This document shows positions 43,001 through 55,383 of a DNA stretch of 64,000 nucleotides, in pieces. Under the pieces are notes generated by a model, which was given only the letters and a program-made list of their open reading frames with translations, was not told the origin of the DNA and searched no databases. Source of the DNA: Phialophora verrucosa (lineage: Eukaryota > Ascomycota > Eurotiomycetes > Chaetothyriales > Herpotrichiellaceae); the NCBI GenBank assembly GCA_002099365.1, contig MSED01000015.1:1984001-2048000 (forward strand), in the 5' to 3' direction. Position 1 is the first letter of the stretch. The number at the start of each line of letters is the position of its first letter. A program made the position numbers and the translations under genes.

Positions 43001-44406
43001 CACCAGTTCCCTTTCAGTTCTGTGACAGCAGCTGCCACCCTCAGTCTCGATTGCCACTAGCTCTCGAGCCAGACTGTCTGCACGCCATGCTTCACGACCC
43101 CTCTTCGATCTCTGCTCCACGATCTACTCCGTAATGTGATTTCTATCCGGCTCGCGCGCTCCCCAATAGCCTGCTGTCTTCTCTGCTCATTGGCTGCGTG
43201 CATGTCCCCGTCCAATTGAGAATTGCATATACATCTCCGTCTCGACCGCGCGAGAGAGATCCAATTCTCTCCTTCCTTCCTGGACCCGTTCTTTCGTGCA
43301 CTATCCGCGCCGTCCGTTGCAAACCCTGCCGTCAGCCAGACATCAACACGAGGGTGATCGCGAAAGCAAAGTCTGAGCAAACATCGTCACGGTCGTCTGA
43401 GCGTACATTGCCCGAGCTCCACCCCTCTCTTCCTGCCTCCCGCCGCCGAAGTTGAATCCCCTTTCAACGATCCAGGATCCTCACCCATTGAAGCTCTTCT
43501 TCAGAACTCTTTCTTCACGCTGCACTCCCCGAGCTCAGCCTTTGTCAGCACGAGAGAAACGCCATGGTGGTCGTGTAGAGCTGCGTGTCTCTTCTACCCT
43601 ACCCACTGGCCGGCTTTGTCTTTGTTTTTTGATCAGTGTTTTGGGGGTTTTGTCTTGTTTCTGTGGCAGGCCGTCCTCGCCATTCTTCCACATCGCCTGC
43701 GTCGCCACCTCGATCGCGCCGCTACAGTTATTTTGACGAGTACTCTTGCATCGTCGCGCCAAGATACCCACCCCTCGGCGGCCAGTTAGTCAAGGTCAGT
43801 CATGGTTTTCTCTTCGCGGCTGGAGTTGTCGTGCACCGGCGAAATCAGTATTGGGGCATGTTTAAACTCTGAGTGGCGAGTACATGGAAGGTTTGACTTG
43901 GTGCATCTCGCTCCGCTGTTGGCCGAACAGCGAAAGGCTAAAGAGGCTCGGGCGGCTTCTTGTCGCAAGGGTCCAGCCGGCGGAACAGGACCTGTGTGGG
44001 AGCCCCCCTTGCTGATCGCTCAATGGGCCTGGCACGGCCTGGACTCCACCCCAGCTCCCCCTTCGCCATTTCCCCACAAGCACACCGCTAAACACTGCAG
44101 CCGATAAGCCTCGTGCCTGCGATTGCCCCTCTGCCTGTGGCCGCGGAGGTCACGCTTTGTCGCTTTGCCCGTGGGAATGGGCTAGCGGTGCTCTTGGTGC
44201 TCTATCCTCTCGGCTCGGACCAGCTTGCTAACAGATATGTCTCCTTAGATTGAAACTCTACCTGGGCTTTCGAGCATTTCCCCTCCCCACTTATCCTCAT
44301 TACGCCTCGACTGTTTCCATACTCGTACATATAAGTCGACCCGGCCAGCTTCATCTCTGCCGTCGCAGGTCCGAGGTGGAATGTCAACCGGGTTCGGCCG
44401 ATCAAC
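40004..44406. other. 4.4 kb non-coding stretch upstream of the DUF2841-like gene
   Basis: No protein gene I can support. Several 90-150 codon frames overlap on both strands around 40300-41800, without family features. From about 43400 the plus strand becomes CT-rich with repeated short T/C tracts, as expected for a long 5' leader, and GTCAGT and GTGAGT-like donors occur there. An ATACTCGTAC motif is at 44319. A long promoter/leader or an unannotated non-coding RNA are both possible. Confidence 0.5.
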
Positions 44407-46549
44407 ATGACATTAGAAATGCATTCTCCACAGGCTCATTGCTTCTCAACAGAAAGAAAGGAAGAAATCAAATCAGAACCTGCCATCACTGGCCCAGCCC
44501 TGTCGCGGGAAGAGAGGCAACAGAACCTGATTGTGAGCTATTCAACAGAGAGCACAGACAAGGACCCGGGTTGGCTGACAACTGCTTGCAGAATGAAATC
44601 AAGAAACTGGTCGCAGATTGCGAAGATTTCATTGGACTCGTGCCGGGTCCTCGGGGCGTGCCCGAGATTATCGTCTCCCCGAACTTGAAGAAGGACAAAT
44701 GGACGATTATCAGAGACGCCCAAGAGACCTTCAGCCAGTTTCTGTCCATGCGCAGCCCCAGTGGCAAGGGTACGTGATTTCCGGAATTCGGGCGCGCGGT
44801 TACTGACCTCTGCAGGCAACTCTCGTGGTCCTTCCCGACAATGTACGAAAATCTCCAAAGAAGAACCGGAGATAGAGGCTCGCGCACCGGGTGGCTCTAT
44901 ATCGCTGTCGGTACACCGTCCGCTTAAGCGCCACAGGTCCAGAAAGAGCACCTTACGAGATCCGTCTTATGCCAGGTCTCGACATGGAGGCGGCGGAATG
45001 AGAGTAGTCGAGTCATCTGCCTCGCAGATACGCGTGGACGACCATAAGAGGCTTGCCGAGTGGTACAGAGATGCCTTTCTGGGATTGCAGCAGGTATCAT
45101 GTCGCCTGGTGGCCAAGATTTGGATCAAGAAAATCCACCCAAAGAAGGTAGGCTGTCGCCGTCAACAGAACGCACCGCGCGCCCGGGCTGATGTGATAAA
45201 GCAATCGACCCATCCTTATAATGGCCAGATGCCCCGGAACACCACGCCCGATTCAGATCGGACGAGGCCGCCTTACTGGCCCATCGGTACGTAAATCGCC
45301 CCAGCAACTGTCGGCTTGCCCGGAGTGTGGCCTTCTAACATGGCTGCCGTCCTAGATGTCCGACACCGAGAACCCGATCATATCGGCAAAGATGGTACGC
45401 CCCTGGGAGTCTTCCGCAGAAGACACGAATGCTGACCATGTGTAGAGAGGACACAGCTGCTGGTGCACCTACTCACGAACACGCCCCAACCGGTGGTAAC
45501 AAATCCGCCGTCCGACCCCGCGCACCAGCAGTTCGTATACGCTCAGGATCTGCTGGAGTGCCTTGAGCCGAAGAAGGGTGAGCGTGAGCTGACCAATGAA
45601 CGTTGGGACACGATCGTGCAAATAATCAGGACCCGAGAGATGCAAGAGCAGTATGCTGCTGGTGAAATAGGTGGGTCTCCATGACATGCAGTCGAGCATT
45701 GTCGCAGAACTAACATTGTCAGATGGTGATACACTCATCTTCCTCGCCGACTACAGTAATGCTGCCGCCTCGAGGCTGGGCGCAATCAACTCCGACGACG
45801 ATGAACTTGAATTCGATGGCAACCCGCCAGGCGTGTCCAGCGAGTGCTCGGACGCAGCAGGTGAAAACAGGGAGCCGACGCCGGATACTTCGACCCATAC
45901 ATCCCCTACGGATCAAGTGATCATGGATGGCTCTGTGCCGATCAGTAGATCACGCAGCTCAGCCGACACCTCGACTTTCCCTGGACGCCGTATGGCCACC
46001 TGTCGATCGCGGCCAAGCTTCAGTGGAGGTCAAATAACACCAGCCATGCCGATGCGAACAGGTGCAAGCTTTAACCCCGAGCTGTCGATGAGTATGGAAA
46101 GTTCGATGCCGCATGAGGATGCTGCCATGCTATCCCTGGTTGGAATGACTCCACGATTGCCGTCGCTCATGTTTGGACGCATGGAAAACCACACTGGCAC
46201 CGCAGAACTGATGCAAATCGCCGGGCACAGCGGACATCCCGCCACAAATCTGCACCTGTCGACTTGGCCAGAGGACATGGGACCCGATCCACCAGCAGAG
46301 ATGTTTGGCATTCCACCAACAATGACACCAACCAGCATGAGGCATCCCTATTTCGGGTCAGAGAGGCTCGATGTGGTTCGAGAGATGCAAAACGGCATGC
46401 ACCCTGCCGTCCTCAGTCCCGTACATTATCATGATTATGTTGACACCACACGCCGTGCGTTGCCATTCCGGGCGGCGGACCCACAGCACTCGACCATGAT
46501 GCCCACCCAAGACGTGAACATGGGAATGATGGGTGGTCATTTCTACTGA
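44407..46549 (+). CDS. DUF2841-like fungal protein of unknown function
   Basis: Seven predicted exons: 44407-44532, 44592-44769, 44816-45147, 45202-45286, 45356-45394, 45446-45670 and 45723-46549, for 603 residues. All joins preserve frame. The central region (about 190-320) contains KIWIKKIHPKKQ, RPPYWPIDVRHREPDHIG and TQLLVHLL, a pattern I associate with the fungal DUF2841 family; no biochemical role is known to me. The C-terminal half is Met/Pro/His/Ser-rich and disordered, with an acidic patch (NSDDDELEF). An early basic segment (RPLKRHRSRK) could be a nuclear signal. The third intron (45148-45201) is 54 bases, open, and ends in AAAG, so it may be partly retained. The unusually long upstream region suggests complex control. 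Confidence 0.78.
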
Positions 46550-47610
46550 TGCTGCGACTTGAGCTCCGTCATCGAGAGGAGCAGCCTCAGACGAAAAGAG
46601 ATCGACCCCATCTTTTCGCAGCACTTCCCAAGCTCCGTCATCACGGGAGCCTAGGTCTCTCAGCAACGTTGATCTGGCCCCAATACCGCACCCTGCGGCC
46701 TCCAACAATCCATATCCGCTCAGCCCAGGATAGTAATTTTCGATATCAGCGACAAACTGTCGCGCACGAGTCTCGTTCGCATTCTGATCCGTCTTCGTCT
46801 AGGCCCGCATTTGTTGTCGGCACGCATCTTCGACATCCTGTCTCCATGTTTTCGGGGGATGTACGGCGTCCATGCCATTTTGATCCAGTCAAAGCAAAAG
46901 TTTTGGTGCGTTAATGACTTCAGCTGCGAAGGCAGCATTTTCCGGTGTGCCGGTGGGAAGACGCTACCCGCGACATGGTTGTCACCACACGGCAGGGGAC
47001 GGTCACGAGTCCAATTTTCGGCATTTGATGGTTTTTGATTTGTGCAAGCGAAGTCGGCATTTTTGGATCTACATACCCTGGTTCTGGGTCGAGCAAGTTA
47101 CCGCCTGTGGTGGATTCTCATGATGAATGTGGGCATGTACTGAGGCGTTTCCGGGACGGTGTAGATTCTACCAGATACAGGACCATGTAGCATGTGCAGA
47201 TGCAATGGATTGAAGTCCTAGCAAATATCGAGAAGCAGCGAAAGACTTGTGTAGGTTGTTGTCGATATTGAGTTCGCTCGTCTGGAATGCCATCCGCGTG
47301 AAGATGGGGCTCCCGCCTTGCCCGCCCAGCCAATCGTGCTGGGCATCCTTTCCGGGCGCCTTTCAGTGAGTGCCGAGCTGCCTGCGTGGGCGCATGCGGC
47401 TTGCATTGTCAATTCCTTTCCCATTCAACGCGCCGTCCGCAAGCAGCCCGCCATCTTCCTGGAATCTCCTGCGCCAGTTGACAATGAACTGTTCTTGACT
47501 CGCCCCCGGCCCGACTCCGCTCCATTGCCTCCTCGTCCAAGTTTTCGACCAGTACGCTCCCTTGCTCTAGCGTGCCAACCCTCCGATGTTGATCGCCGCA
47601 TTTTGCGCAA
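46550..47610. other. Intergenic region between DUF2841-like and SAC3 genes
   Basis: About 1.06 kb: 3' flank of one gene and promoter/leader of the next, both on the plus strand. Short frames only, no family recognised. Confidence 0.6.
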
Positions 47611-50600
47611 ATGTCGACGCCGCAGGCCACCCGCGGCCAACGCGGTGGCAGCGCTGCCAGAGGAGGACGAGGGACGTCGAGCTCGGCCGCGCGAGGTCGC
47701 GGTAGTGCTCGCGAGACCACCAACCCTCGCGGGAGAGGCAGAGGTGCATCGACGACTCGCGCAAATGGAAATGGGAGGGGTGGAAGCGCCGCCAGCGAAG
47801 GGCTTTTACAACGAATCCGGAACGATATCAAGAAAGGAGCGGACACTGAGACAAGTGGCCGAGGAAGAGGTGAGTGTGGCTCCGAGTGGGAGAATGAAGA
47901 GTGAAAGCAGGGACTGATTCGAGCCAGGGCGCGGAGCTAGCAGGGCAGCACCTTTTACACCCAGTCAACGAGGACGAGGCCGTGGCTTTGCAAACAATTC
48001 GAAGACCTTCAATGATCCAAGCTCGCAGACATCGACATCTGGGTCCCGAAGAGGATCTCCCGCCCCTGCTAGGGACCGAAACCTCATGAACACGAAATAT
48101 GCCGAATTTCAGACGGTGCGTCTCTACCCCATCCGTGTCAGGCTGATTACGACCATGCATATAGGTGTCTGACGTGCGAATCACCATTATAGCTTAAACA
48201 AAGCCGTGAGGAGGAGCGCGCAAAAGCAATTCGCGATGGAGTTTTGGCAGATCCGGAGAAGAAAACAAGCCTGGATAAAGCCATCACCCCGGTTGGCACC
48301 TGCACAGACATGTGTCCACGGTTCGAAAGAGTGGAGCGCATCGTCCAGAACATGGTCGACAGGGCAGAGAAGGTGAATATACCGGCGTGTTGATGGCAGA
48401 CAGGTCGCTAAAAGGCATGCGCAGGAACGCGATGACGAAGACGGCAAGGACTGGCCCGTGGAAGATCGTATGGTCAAGCGATTTCGTCGCTCTGCTGCGG
48501 GCTACGATGAGCAGCTGCCCTCGGATATCCGAACGCCTGAGACTCTAAAGCGGACATTGGATTACCTCTTTGACAAGGTGATTGGTGTTGCTGAACGACT
48601 GGCCACGGTACAGAAGTTCGTCTGGGATCGAACTCGAGGAATCCGGAACGACTTCTCCATCCAACAGGTCACCAACGCCGCGGATGTCAAGCTTGCCGTC
48701 GAATGCTACGAGCGGATCGCCCGTTTCCATATTCTCTCCCTGCATCAGCTGTCGAATCCCGATAACCTGCAGGAAGGAGAGCACTTCGATGCCTTCCAAG
48801 AAAGAGAGCAGCTCAACAATACGCTTCTGTCCCTGATGTATTACTACGACGATCACCGAGACCGCGTCAACTTCCCCAACGAACCAGAGTTTAGGGCGTA
48901 TCTCGTCATCTTCGAGATCGTATCTCAGACGCCAAACTTGGAAGACCGCATGCAGTCCTGGCCCGCTAGTATTCTCAACGACCAAAGAGTGAAGACGGCG
49001 TTGAAGCTGTACGCCGCTGCGGGAAACACTACGCTGCTTCTTGGACCTCTGCAGCCCCTGGCCACTGCTGCCATTGCGCAGGGCAATGGAGGGAGCTTTT
49101 GGAACGTTCTTGCCTCGAGATCGGTTCCGTACATCATGGCATGTCTTGCTGAGATGTATTTCGCCGAAGTCCGATTTGCAGCTTTGGATGCGCTGTGGAG
49201 ATCCCTCAAGCAGTCACCTCTGGGTCAACAAGCACGGTCCAGAGAGTGGAGCCTCAACGATGTGACGGACTTCCTGGGGTTTGACTCTGAAGATCAGACC
49301 AGGGAATTCTGCGAAGTCTTTGGCTTGTCATTCGCCACTGACGAGAATGGAGGGGGATACCTGGACCTTCGGGCTAACCCTGCTATGTCTTTGGACAGTG
49401 CGTATACCCATGTCCACGCCACTTTTCGAGAACAAGTTCTGATATCTTCGTAGAGTCTTCGACACCCGCACAGCAAGTCTTCTCCCACAAGTACGTCGAA
49501 AAGAAGAGATACCGCCGAACGTTTACCGCCGTGGTCAACGGCGTGACCGTGGCGGACGCAATTCGGTCGGGATCGACTGAGTCCGATGAAGGAGAGCAAG
49601 GAGGACCCGAGTATGACGCCGAAGACGACACCGAGAGCATGTTCGTCGCGGAACACCAGTCGGCGCCCTCTCCTGCCAATTCGTCCAAGTCTGGGTTCTC
49701 ATTTGATCCGACAGCCTCAGCCTTTACACCGACCTTTGGGAAATCCACGACCTCCCCGGCTTTTGGCAAGCCAGCAACAGATTCACCTTTTGGCACATCG
49801 ATGGGATCTGGGATCTTTGGGAGTACAAGCAATACTACACCAGACCAGCCTAAGACAGAATCGACGTTTGGAAAGCCCTCCAGCTCCGGCGGCTTTGGGT
49901 TTTCTACGACACCTACTCCATCCGGGTTTTCATCGACCTTTGGCAAGCCGGCTGATTCTGGCGCTTTCGGCTCCAGAACCACAAGCTCTCCGTCTGGATT
50001 CACGGAGGCGTTTGGAAATTCGACAATTAAGCAACCACAACCGACAACCTCGACAGCTGGTATTTTTGGCTCTTCAACAGCTCCCATCTCGACTCAGTCA
50101 ACTCCATTTGTTTGGACTTCCGGGCAGTCCGAATCGACATTACAGCCTAAACCTCCTGCCGCACCCGCTTTCGGGACTTACTTGGGATCAACAGCATCCA
50201 CGCCTCCCGCCTTACCCTCAGGGCCTACCTTTCAACCCCTCTTCGGCCAGCGACCGGCACCGCTGGGATCTATTTCCCCTGTCCCGGCTCCGCGCGAAGG
50301 TAAGCTTCATTACATTCTTATCTCGATCGATGTGCTTATGGCCTCGTGCCCTTGAAATTGGCTACTGATACCTGTCCTTCACAACAGACAAGCCTTCGGC
50401 AAACCCATTTCCCATTCCCAGCTTTCAATCGCCTGCGACGTCCACCCTTCTGAGCCAGAAGTCGGAAAAGGAGCCAGCGACGTCTGCGTTCACACCACCA
50501 GCTTGGCTCGCGCCTCAGTCACCATCAGCTCAGCCAACTTCAACCGCGGGCACCTCATTACCATCCTTCAGTGAACCACCACAAGAACCACTCCCCAAGT

Positions 50601-52851
50601 CCACTGGAATTGGCAAGGCTCCATTCAAGCCATTCCTCGACCCGCAAAAGGATCTTCGGCCTTCCGTCGAAACCGGTCCCTCCACTCCGACACTGCCAAA
50701 TCCAGCTTTCCTACCACAGTATTCCGAGAAGCCACCCTCGGCACCGAACTCGGCCTCACCTCAACCTCAGCGTAGCACAACTCCTCCATATTCTCCACGC
50801 CAACCCCTTGCCCAGCTTGTCTTTACTCAAGCAGATCGTCAGCGACTTGCTTTGGATGTGGCCCGCGTTGGGTTCACTCAGCCGAACGGCCTCCTTGACA
50901 GTTTCCTCGAGTTCGCCCTTCGGGAGCTGTTGACTACTGCCTTCAAGCAACATCAACAGGAGCTGCGAGAAGCAGCCATTGGTAAGTCAATACCCCTTTC
51001 GCCCCCAGACTCGGCTCTAATCGTGCAATTCTAGCGTCTGTCCGCGGACGTATCCTTTCACGAAAATTTGGCTACCTCTGGCGACAACGAGCTTGGAACA
51101 ATAGTCTCAATCGACGCGCGAAGAACAGACGCCAGCTCTTTGCAGAGACAATCAGAGCTGAGCAAGCAAGAAAACAAAGAAGTGATCAAGAGCTGGAGGA
51201 GATTCTGAAAGCAGCTCAAGAGTCAAGGCGGCTTCAAAAGGAAGTTGAAGAGGCTGTCAAAATGCAGAAGAGACCTTCTACATTGCCAAACGGCGCTGGA
51301 ATGGTCAAGGTTGCCGGACAAAAGCGTAAGAGCTTCTCTGCCCAAGATCTGACAGCCGGCACCATGGCCTCGTCCGATGGAGCAGCCCTGGTTTCAGGTC
51401 ACAAAAGATCGAAGACGATGAGTACTTCAGAGCGTCCGGCTCCGACAGCGAGCCGTGCGCCTCCTGGTCCTAGCTTCCGTTCGTCCACCGCAAAGCCACC
51501 TCAACATGTCTCGATTTTCTCTCGCGAGTCAACTTTGGGACGATCGACGAGCAACTCAGACTCACGCAAATCAGCGTCGGCTCAGAAGCTGGACGCCACA
51601 CGCACCGACTATTTCAAGCTCAAGGCTATGGGTCTTGATCCCGATACTCCAATCATTCCGGATACAAAAGAGACACTGGCACTTCGTCGACAAAGAGAGG
51701 CCGAAGAGAGACAAGCCAGCATTAGCAGAGCCGACCGTCGCCTCCGAACCTCAACCTCAGATCACAGTCCGCAGACTGCGATGCCACCTCCACCATTGCC
51801 GCAAACTCGAACGCCCGATATTCAACAAACACCAAGAAGGACACCTACACCTGCTCCTGCCCCTGTCGAAGACGACTTCCTTAAGCAGATCAGAGAAGCA
51901 CGAGAAGCAATGGCTGAACAGACCGAATGGTTTAAGCAGCAATCCATCACATTGGAGAAAGAGATCGATCAAGAGGACGAGTTCAGAAAAAGCCAGAGCA
52001 GTCGTGATGCTGGCAGTCCGCTCTCGTCAAGCGGTCTGGCCAAAGTCAACGGATACGAATACCTCCCAGCGAACACAAACCCTGGCTTTACAATATCAAG
52101 GACTGAATTACGCATCCGGCAGACTGGTGCTCATGGACTAGCCACTAAACCTCTACGCTCAACGTCGGATTATGTCCCCGTTGCTATGTCCAAGAAAAGT
52201 GCGATCAGTTACAGGGGCGGACGACATTCAAGTCCTGGGAGGAAACGAGCACACAACGATGTGGCCCCCTCGGACGAGGTTGAGAACGCTCACAAAGCTG
52301 CTCTCCACGCCTTGAAGCGTCCTCGGACTGCGTCGAATCATTCCCAGGTAGCCGCACCTCAGAAGCCCAAGCCGACGGCTCCAAAAGGTGGCCAAAATCC
52401 ATATCAGTTGTTGCAGTCCGTCGGTTCTGATGACGACGAAGAAGCCGAAGACATGTATGGGGACGACGGTGATACGGAAGAGTTGTACGATGAGGAAGAA
52501 GAACAACCTGGACAACTTGGAATCCACGCTTCCTACCTCAAGCCTAATGGCGATCACGCCAACGACGAGGACGACGAGGACGACGAGGACGAAGAGGAAC
52601 CAGATGAAGACGAAGCCGAGGCAGAGGACGAAAACGACGAGTCCGACCTCGTAGACGAGGGCTACGAGGATGAGGAAGAATGGGCCGATGAAGACAACGG
52701 CTACCAGTATCCGGTAGGATATTTACAGGGTGGTCAAGAGGAATACGAGGATGCAGCTACCCCAGCTTCGAATCCCCAGCTCAGCCGAGCGGCGAGTAGC
52801 GCGCCGGGCGCAAGCGTGGACGACGCGTTCGTCATTGATGATAGTGATTGA
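47611..52851 (+). CDS. SAC3: SAC3/GANP-family nuclear mRNA export factor
   Basis: Scaffold of the TREX-2 complex, which links transcription to mRNA export at the nuclear pore. Exons: 47611-47869, 47928-48115, 48193-48372, 48425-49397, 49454-50299, 50388-50981 and 51035-52851, for 1618 residues. The N-terminus is Arg-Gly-rich (RGG-like). The SAC3 domain (about 180-530) opens with GTCTDMCPRFERVERIVQ. From about 600 there is a stretch dense in FG motifs (TFGK, AFGK, GFG), like a nucleoporin. A basic helical region (RGRILSRKFGYLWRQRAW) may be the CID-like partner-binding segment. The tail is acidic (DEDDEDDEDEEEPDEDE). For the third intron I chose the acceptor at 48424 (52 bases) over a nearer one that would give an implausible 31-base intron. 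Confidence 0.92.
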
Positions 52852-53621
52852 GCCTTTCTAACCTCCCCATTGTCTCTCCATCGGATGGGAGCGGTCGGGC
52901 GGAGGAAGGAATACACAAGATGGACATAATGTAGATATCAGAGAGGATGGATTTGTCTATCTGATCCCACCACAAACACAAACACATACAAGCCCGCGCT
53001 AATGGCCGTGCTCGCAAACGTGGTTCTACTATACGTTGTCGTTGGCTTCACATGTCAAGCTTGTTGTGGCCGGCCATCAGTGTCACCACTCCCAATCACC
53101 GTCCTTTTTCCCTGATCGATCTCGTTGATGACTCGTCTCACATGAGCCCGCGATGGATGCATTATCATAACGGTTCGAGGATATTAGGGGTCTGTATGTA
53201 TGTATGTATGTATGTTTTTTCTTTCTATCGAGACGAGCGATGGTGATGGTTATGATCATACGCCTAGCTATACATGTAGGAGGCAATGTACCATGGAGAT
53301 GATGGTCGTGGTCATGATCTTTAAGCCTGCCTATATACTGTATGTAGTAGGTAGGGAGGTGAGTAGGTAGGTAGGCAATCAACCAATCAACCGGAAAGCC
53401 CAGCAGCTCGGTATGCGCACAGCACATTGCGGCCCCGAGGCTGGCAGCACGTTGGAAGCGAAGCCCCCCCCTCTCTTCTCTCTCTTTCACTTCCTTTTTT
53501 TCTTTCGGTGATCGAATCACTTTCCGATTCCTTTCACGTTCTCCAAGTCTCCACTCCGGCAGGGATGTCGATCGCCGTGGACATGGTCTTTCACTCTTGC
53601 CCGACCCTATGCCCTGCACGT
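52852..53621. other. Convergent intergenic region with simple repeats
   Basis: About 770 bases between the SAC3 and acyl-CoA dehydrogenase 3' ends. It contains a GTAT repeat (53194-53213), GTAG-type units with an ATCAACCA pair (53341-53390) and a CT/poly-T tract near 53467-53505. No gene supported. Confidence 0.65.
53194..53213. repeat. GTAT tetranucleotide microsatellite
   Basis: Five uninterrupted GTAT-type units, followed by a run of T, in a non-coding gap. Confidence 0.85.
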
Positions 53622-55383
53622 CTACAACTTGGCCTTTGGCTTGAACTTTGCGGCGCCTAGCTCTTGCTTCTCGATGCCGAGTTCGCGGAAGAGCTGCTCC
53701 GTCTTGGCCTGCTGTTTCGCGAGGCGGGCTTTGATCTCGTCCTTGCGGTGCTTGTTCTCGCGGCGGCCGAGCTGGTGGAGATGCGCTGCGGGTGGGAGAA
53801 AGGTAATGTCAGTAAGTCTGGGAGCCCATAATGACTGACGGAGCGGAACCAGTGTGTACGATCTATTGCATTCGTATAGTGCAAAGGCAGGGGGGTTTTG
53901 CAAGGAGCGAGGCAATGAGGGAACAAATCAGAAACGTTGTGCTGGTGGGGTGTGCTCACCTTCGTCAGGCCCGTCGGCGATCCTCAATGTCCTCAGATGA
54001 GCCCACATGCTCGCGAGCGGCGTGTCCTGGCACACGCCCATGGCGCCGTGGGCCTGGATGGCGCGATCGATCACCTCGAGCGCCACCTGGGGCACCTTGA
54101 TCTTGGCCTCTGCGATCTCGCGGAGTGCGAACTTGGCGTCCTTCTGGTCGATCTTGATGGCCGCGTTGAGCACGATGAGGCGCGATGCGTCGATCTCGAT
54201 CCGCGCCTTGGCCACCCACTCGAGGAGCACGCCGTGCTCGGACAGGGGCTTGCCAAAGGGGACCTTGCGCTGATCGTTGAGCCGGTTGATCAGCCACTCG
54301 AGGGCGCGTTCGGCGGCGCCGATGGCGCGCATGGCGTGGTGGATCCGGCCGGGGCCCAGACGGCCTTGCATGATCTCGAAGCCGCGGCCCTCGCCGAGGA
54401 TGAGGGCGTCGAGCGGCACGCGTACGTCAGTGAAGGTGATGTGGCCGTGCCCATGCGGGGCGTCGTCGTAGCCAAACACGCTGAGCATGCGGTGGACCTG
54501 GATGCCGGGCGTGTCGGCGGGGACCAGCATCATAGACTGTTGCTTGTACTTGTCCGGGTTGTTCGGGTCGGTCTTGCCCATGACGATGAAGATCTTGCAG
54601 CGGTCGTCGCCGGCGCCGGACGACCACCACTTCGATCCGTTGAGCACGTAGTGATCGCCGCGCCGTTCCATGCGGAGCTGGATGTTCGACCCGTCCGACG
54701 ACGCGATGTCCGGCTCGGTCATCAGGAAGCCCGACCGGATCTGGCCTGCCAGGAGGGGTTTGAGCCACCGTTCCTTTTGTGCCGCTGTGCCATACCGGGC
54801 GATCACTTCCATGTTGCCCGTGTCGGGTGCCGCGCAGTTGCACGCCTAAGTAGACAACGACTGTTAATGACGGGGCTCCACAACCGATACGAGCTCTTTC
54901 TCTTCCTCTTCCTCTTCCCCTCCCTGCCACCTGTGCCCAAGTCAAAAGAAGGGTGGGGGACGAAATACCTCACTGGCAGTGATGCTCTTGCCCAATTGCT
55001 CGGCCATTAAGCCGTACTCGACGTTTGTGAACTGCGGGCCATCCTTGAAGTGGTTCTTGGGCAGGAACATGTTCCAGATGCCCAGCGCGTGCGCCTTCTT
55101 CTTGAGGTCATCGAGGATGGACGGGTGGCCGTGCCAGCGGGCGTCGCCCGTGCCGATCTGCGACGAGTAGACCACATCGGCAGGGATACATTCTTCGTCC
55201 ACGAAGGTGTAGACCTGCCGGAAGTGAGTAAGTGAGTGAAGAGTGAAGACTGGCGAGGTTGGGTTTCGTCCACGCCTAGGAACGAACAGTCTGGACACGT
55301 ACCTTGTCCAGAAGATCTTTGGCCCGCTGTGACACAAACGGCTGGGCAATGGGCGGGATGTTCTGAGTTGCGGGGGTTGCCAT
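53622..55383 (-). CDS. Acyl-CoA dehydrogenase family protein, ACAD10/11-like, peroxisomal signal
   Basis: FAD flavoprotein catalysing alpha,beta-dehydrogenation of acyl-CoA. Exons (minus) are 55383-55303, 55214-54969, 54845-53960 and 53785-53622, for 458 residues; introns are 88, 123 and 174 bases, longer than most here. The N-terminal helical region is followed by the FAD/substrate blocks FLMTEPDIASSDGSNIQL and GSKWWSSGAGD, typical of ACAD10/ACAD11-like members. The C-terminal helical domain contains LGPGRIHHAMRAIG and QAHGAMGVCQDTPLA. An added basic coiled-coil tail ends in AKL, a canonical type 1 peroxisomal targeting signal, suggesting peroxisomal rather than mitochondrial fatty-acid or hydroxy-acid oxidation. 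The third intron could hide an extra short exon, but the join is in phase. Confidence 0.92.

Noticed and set aside
48312..48548. Separate small ORF within the SAC3 region
   Set aside because: Explained by intron 48373-48424 and the SAC3 exons in another frame.
53937..55010. 357-codon plus-strand ORF
   Set aside because: Antisense to the acyl-CoA dehydrogenase exons; no family features.
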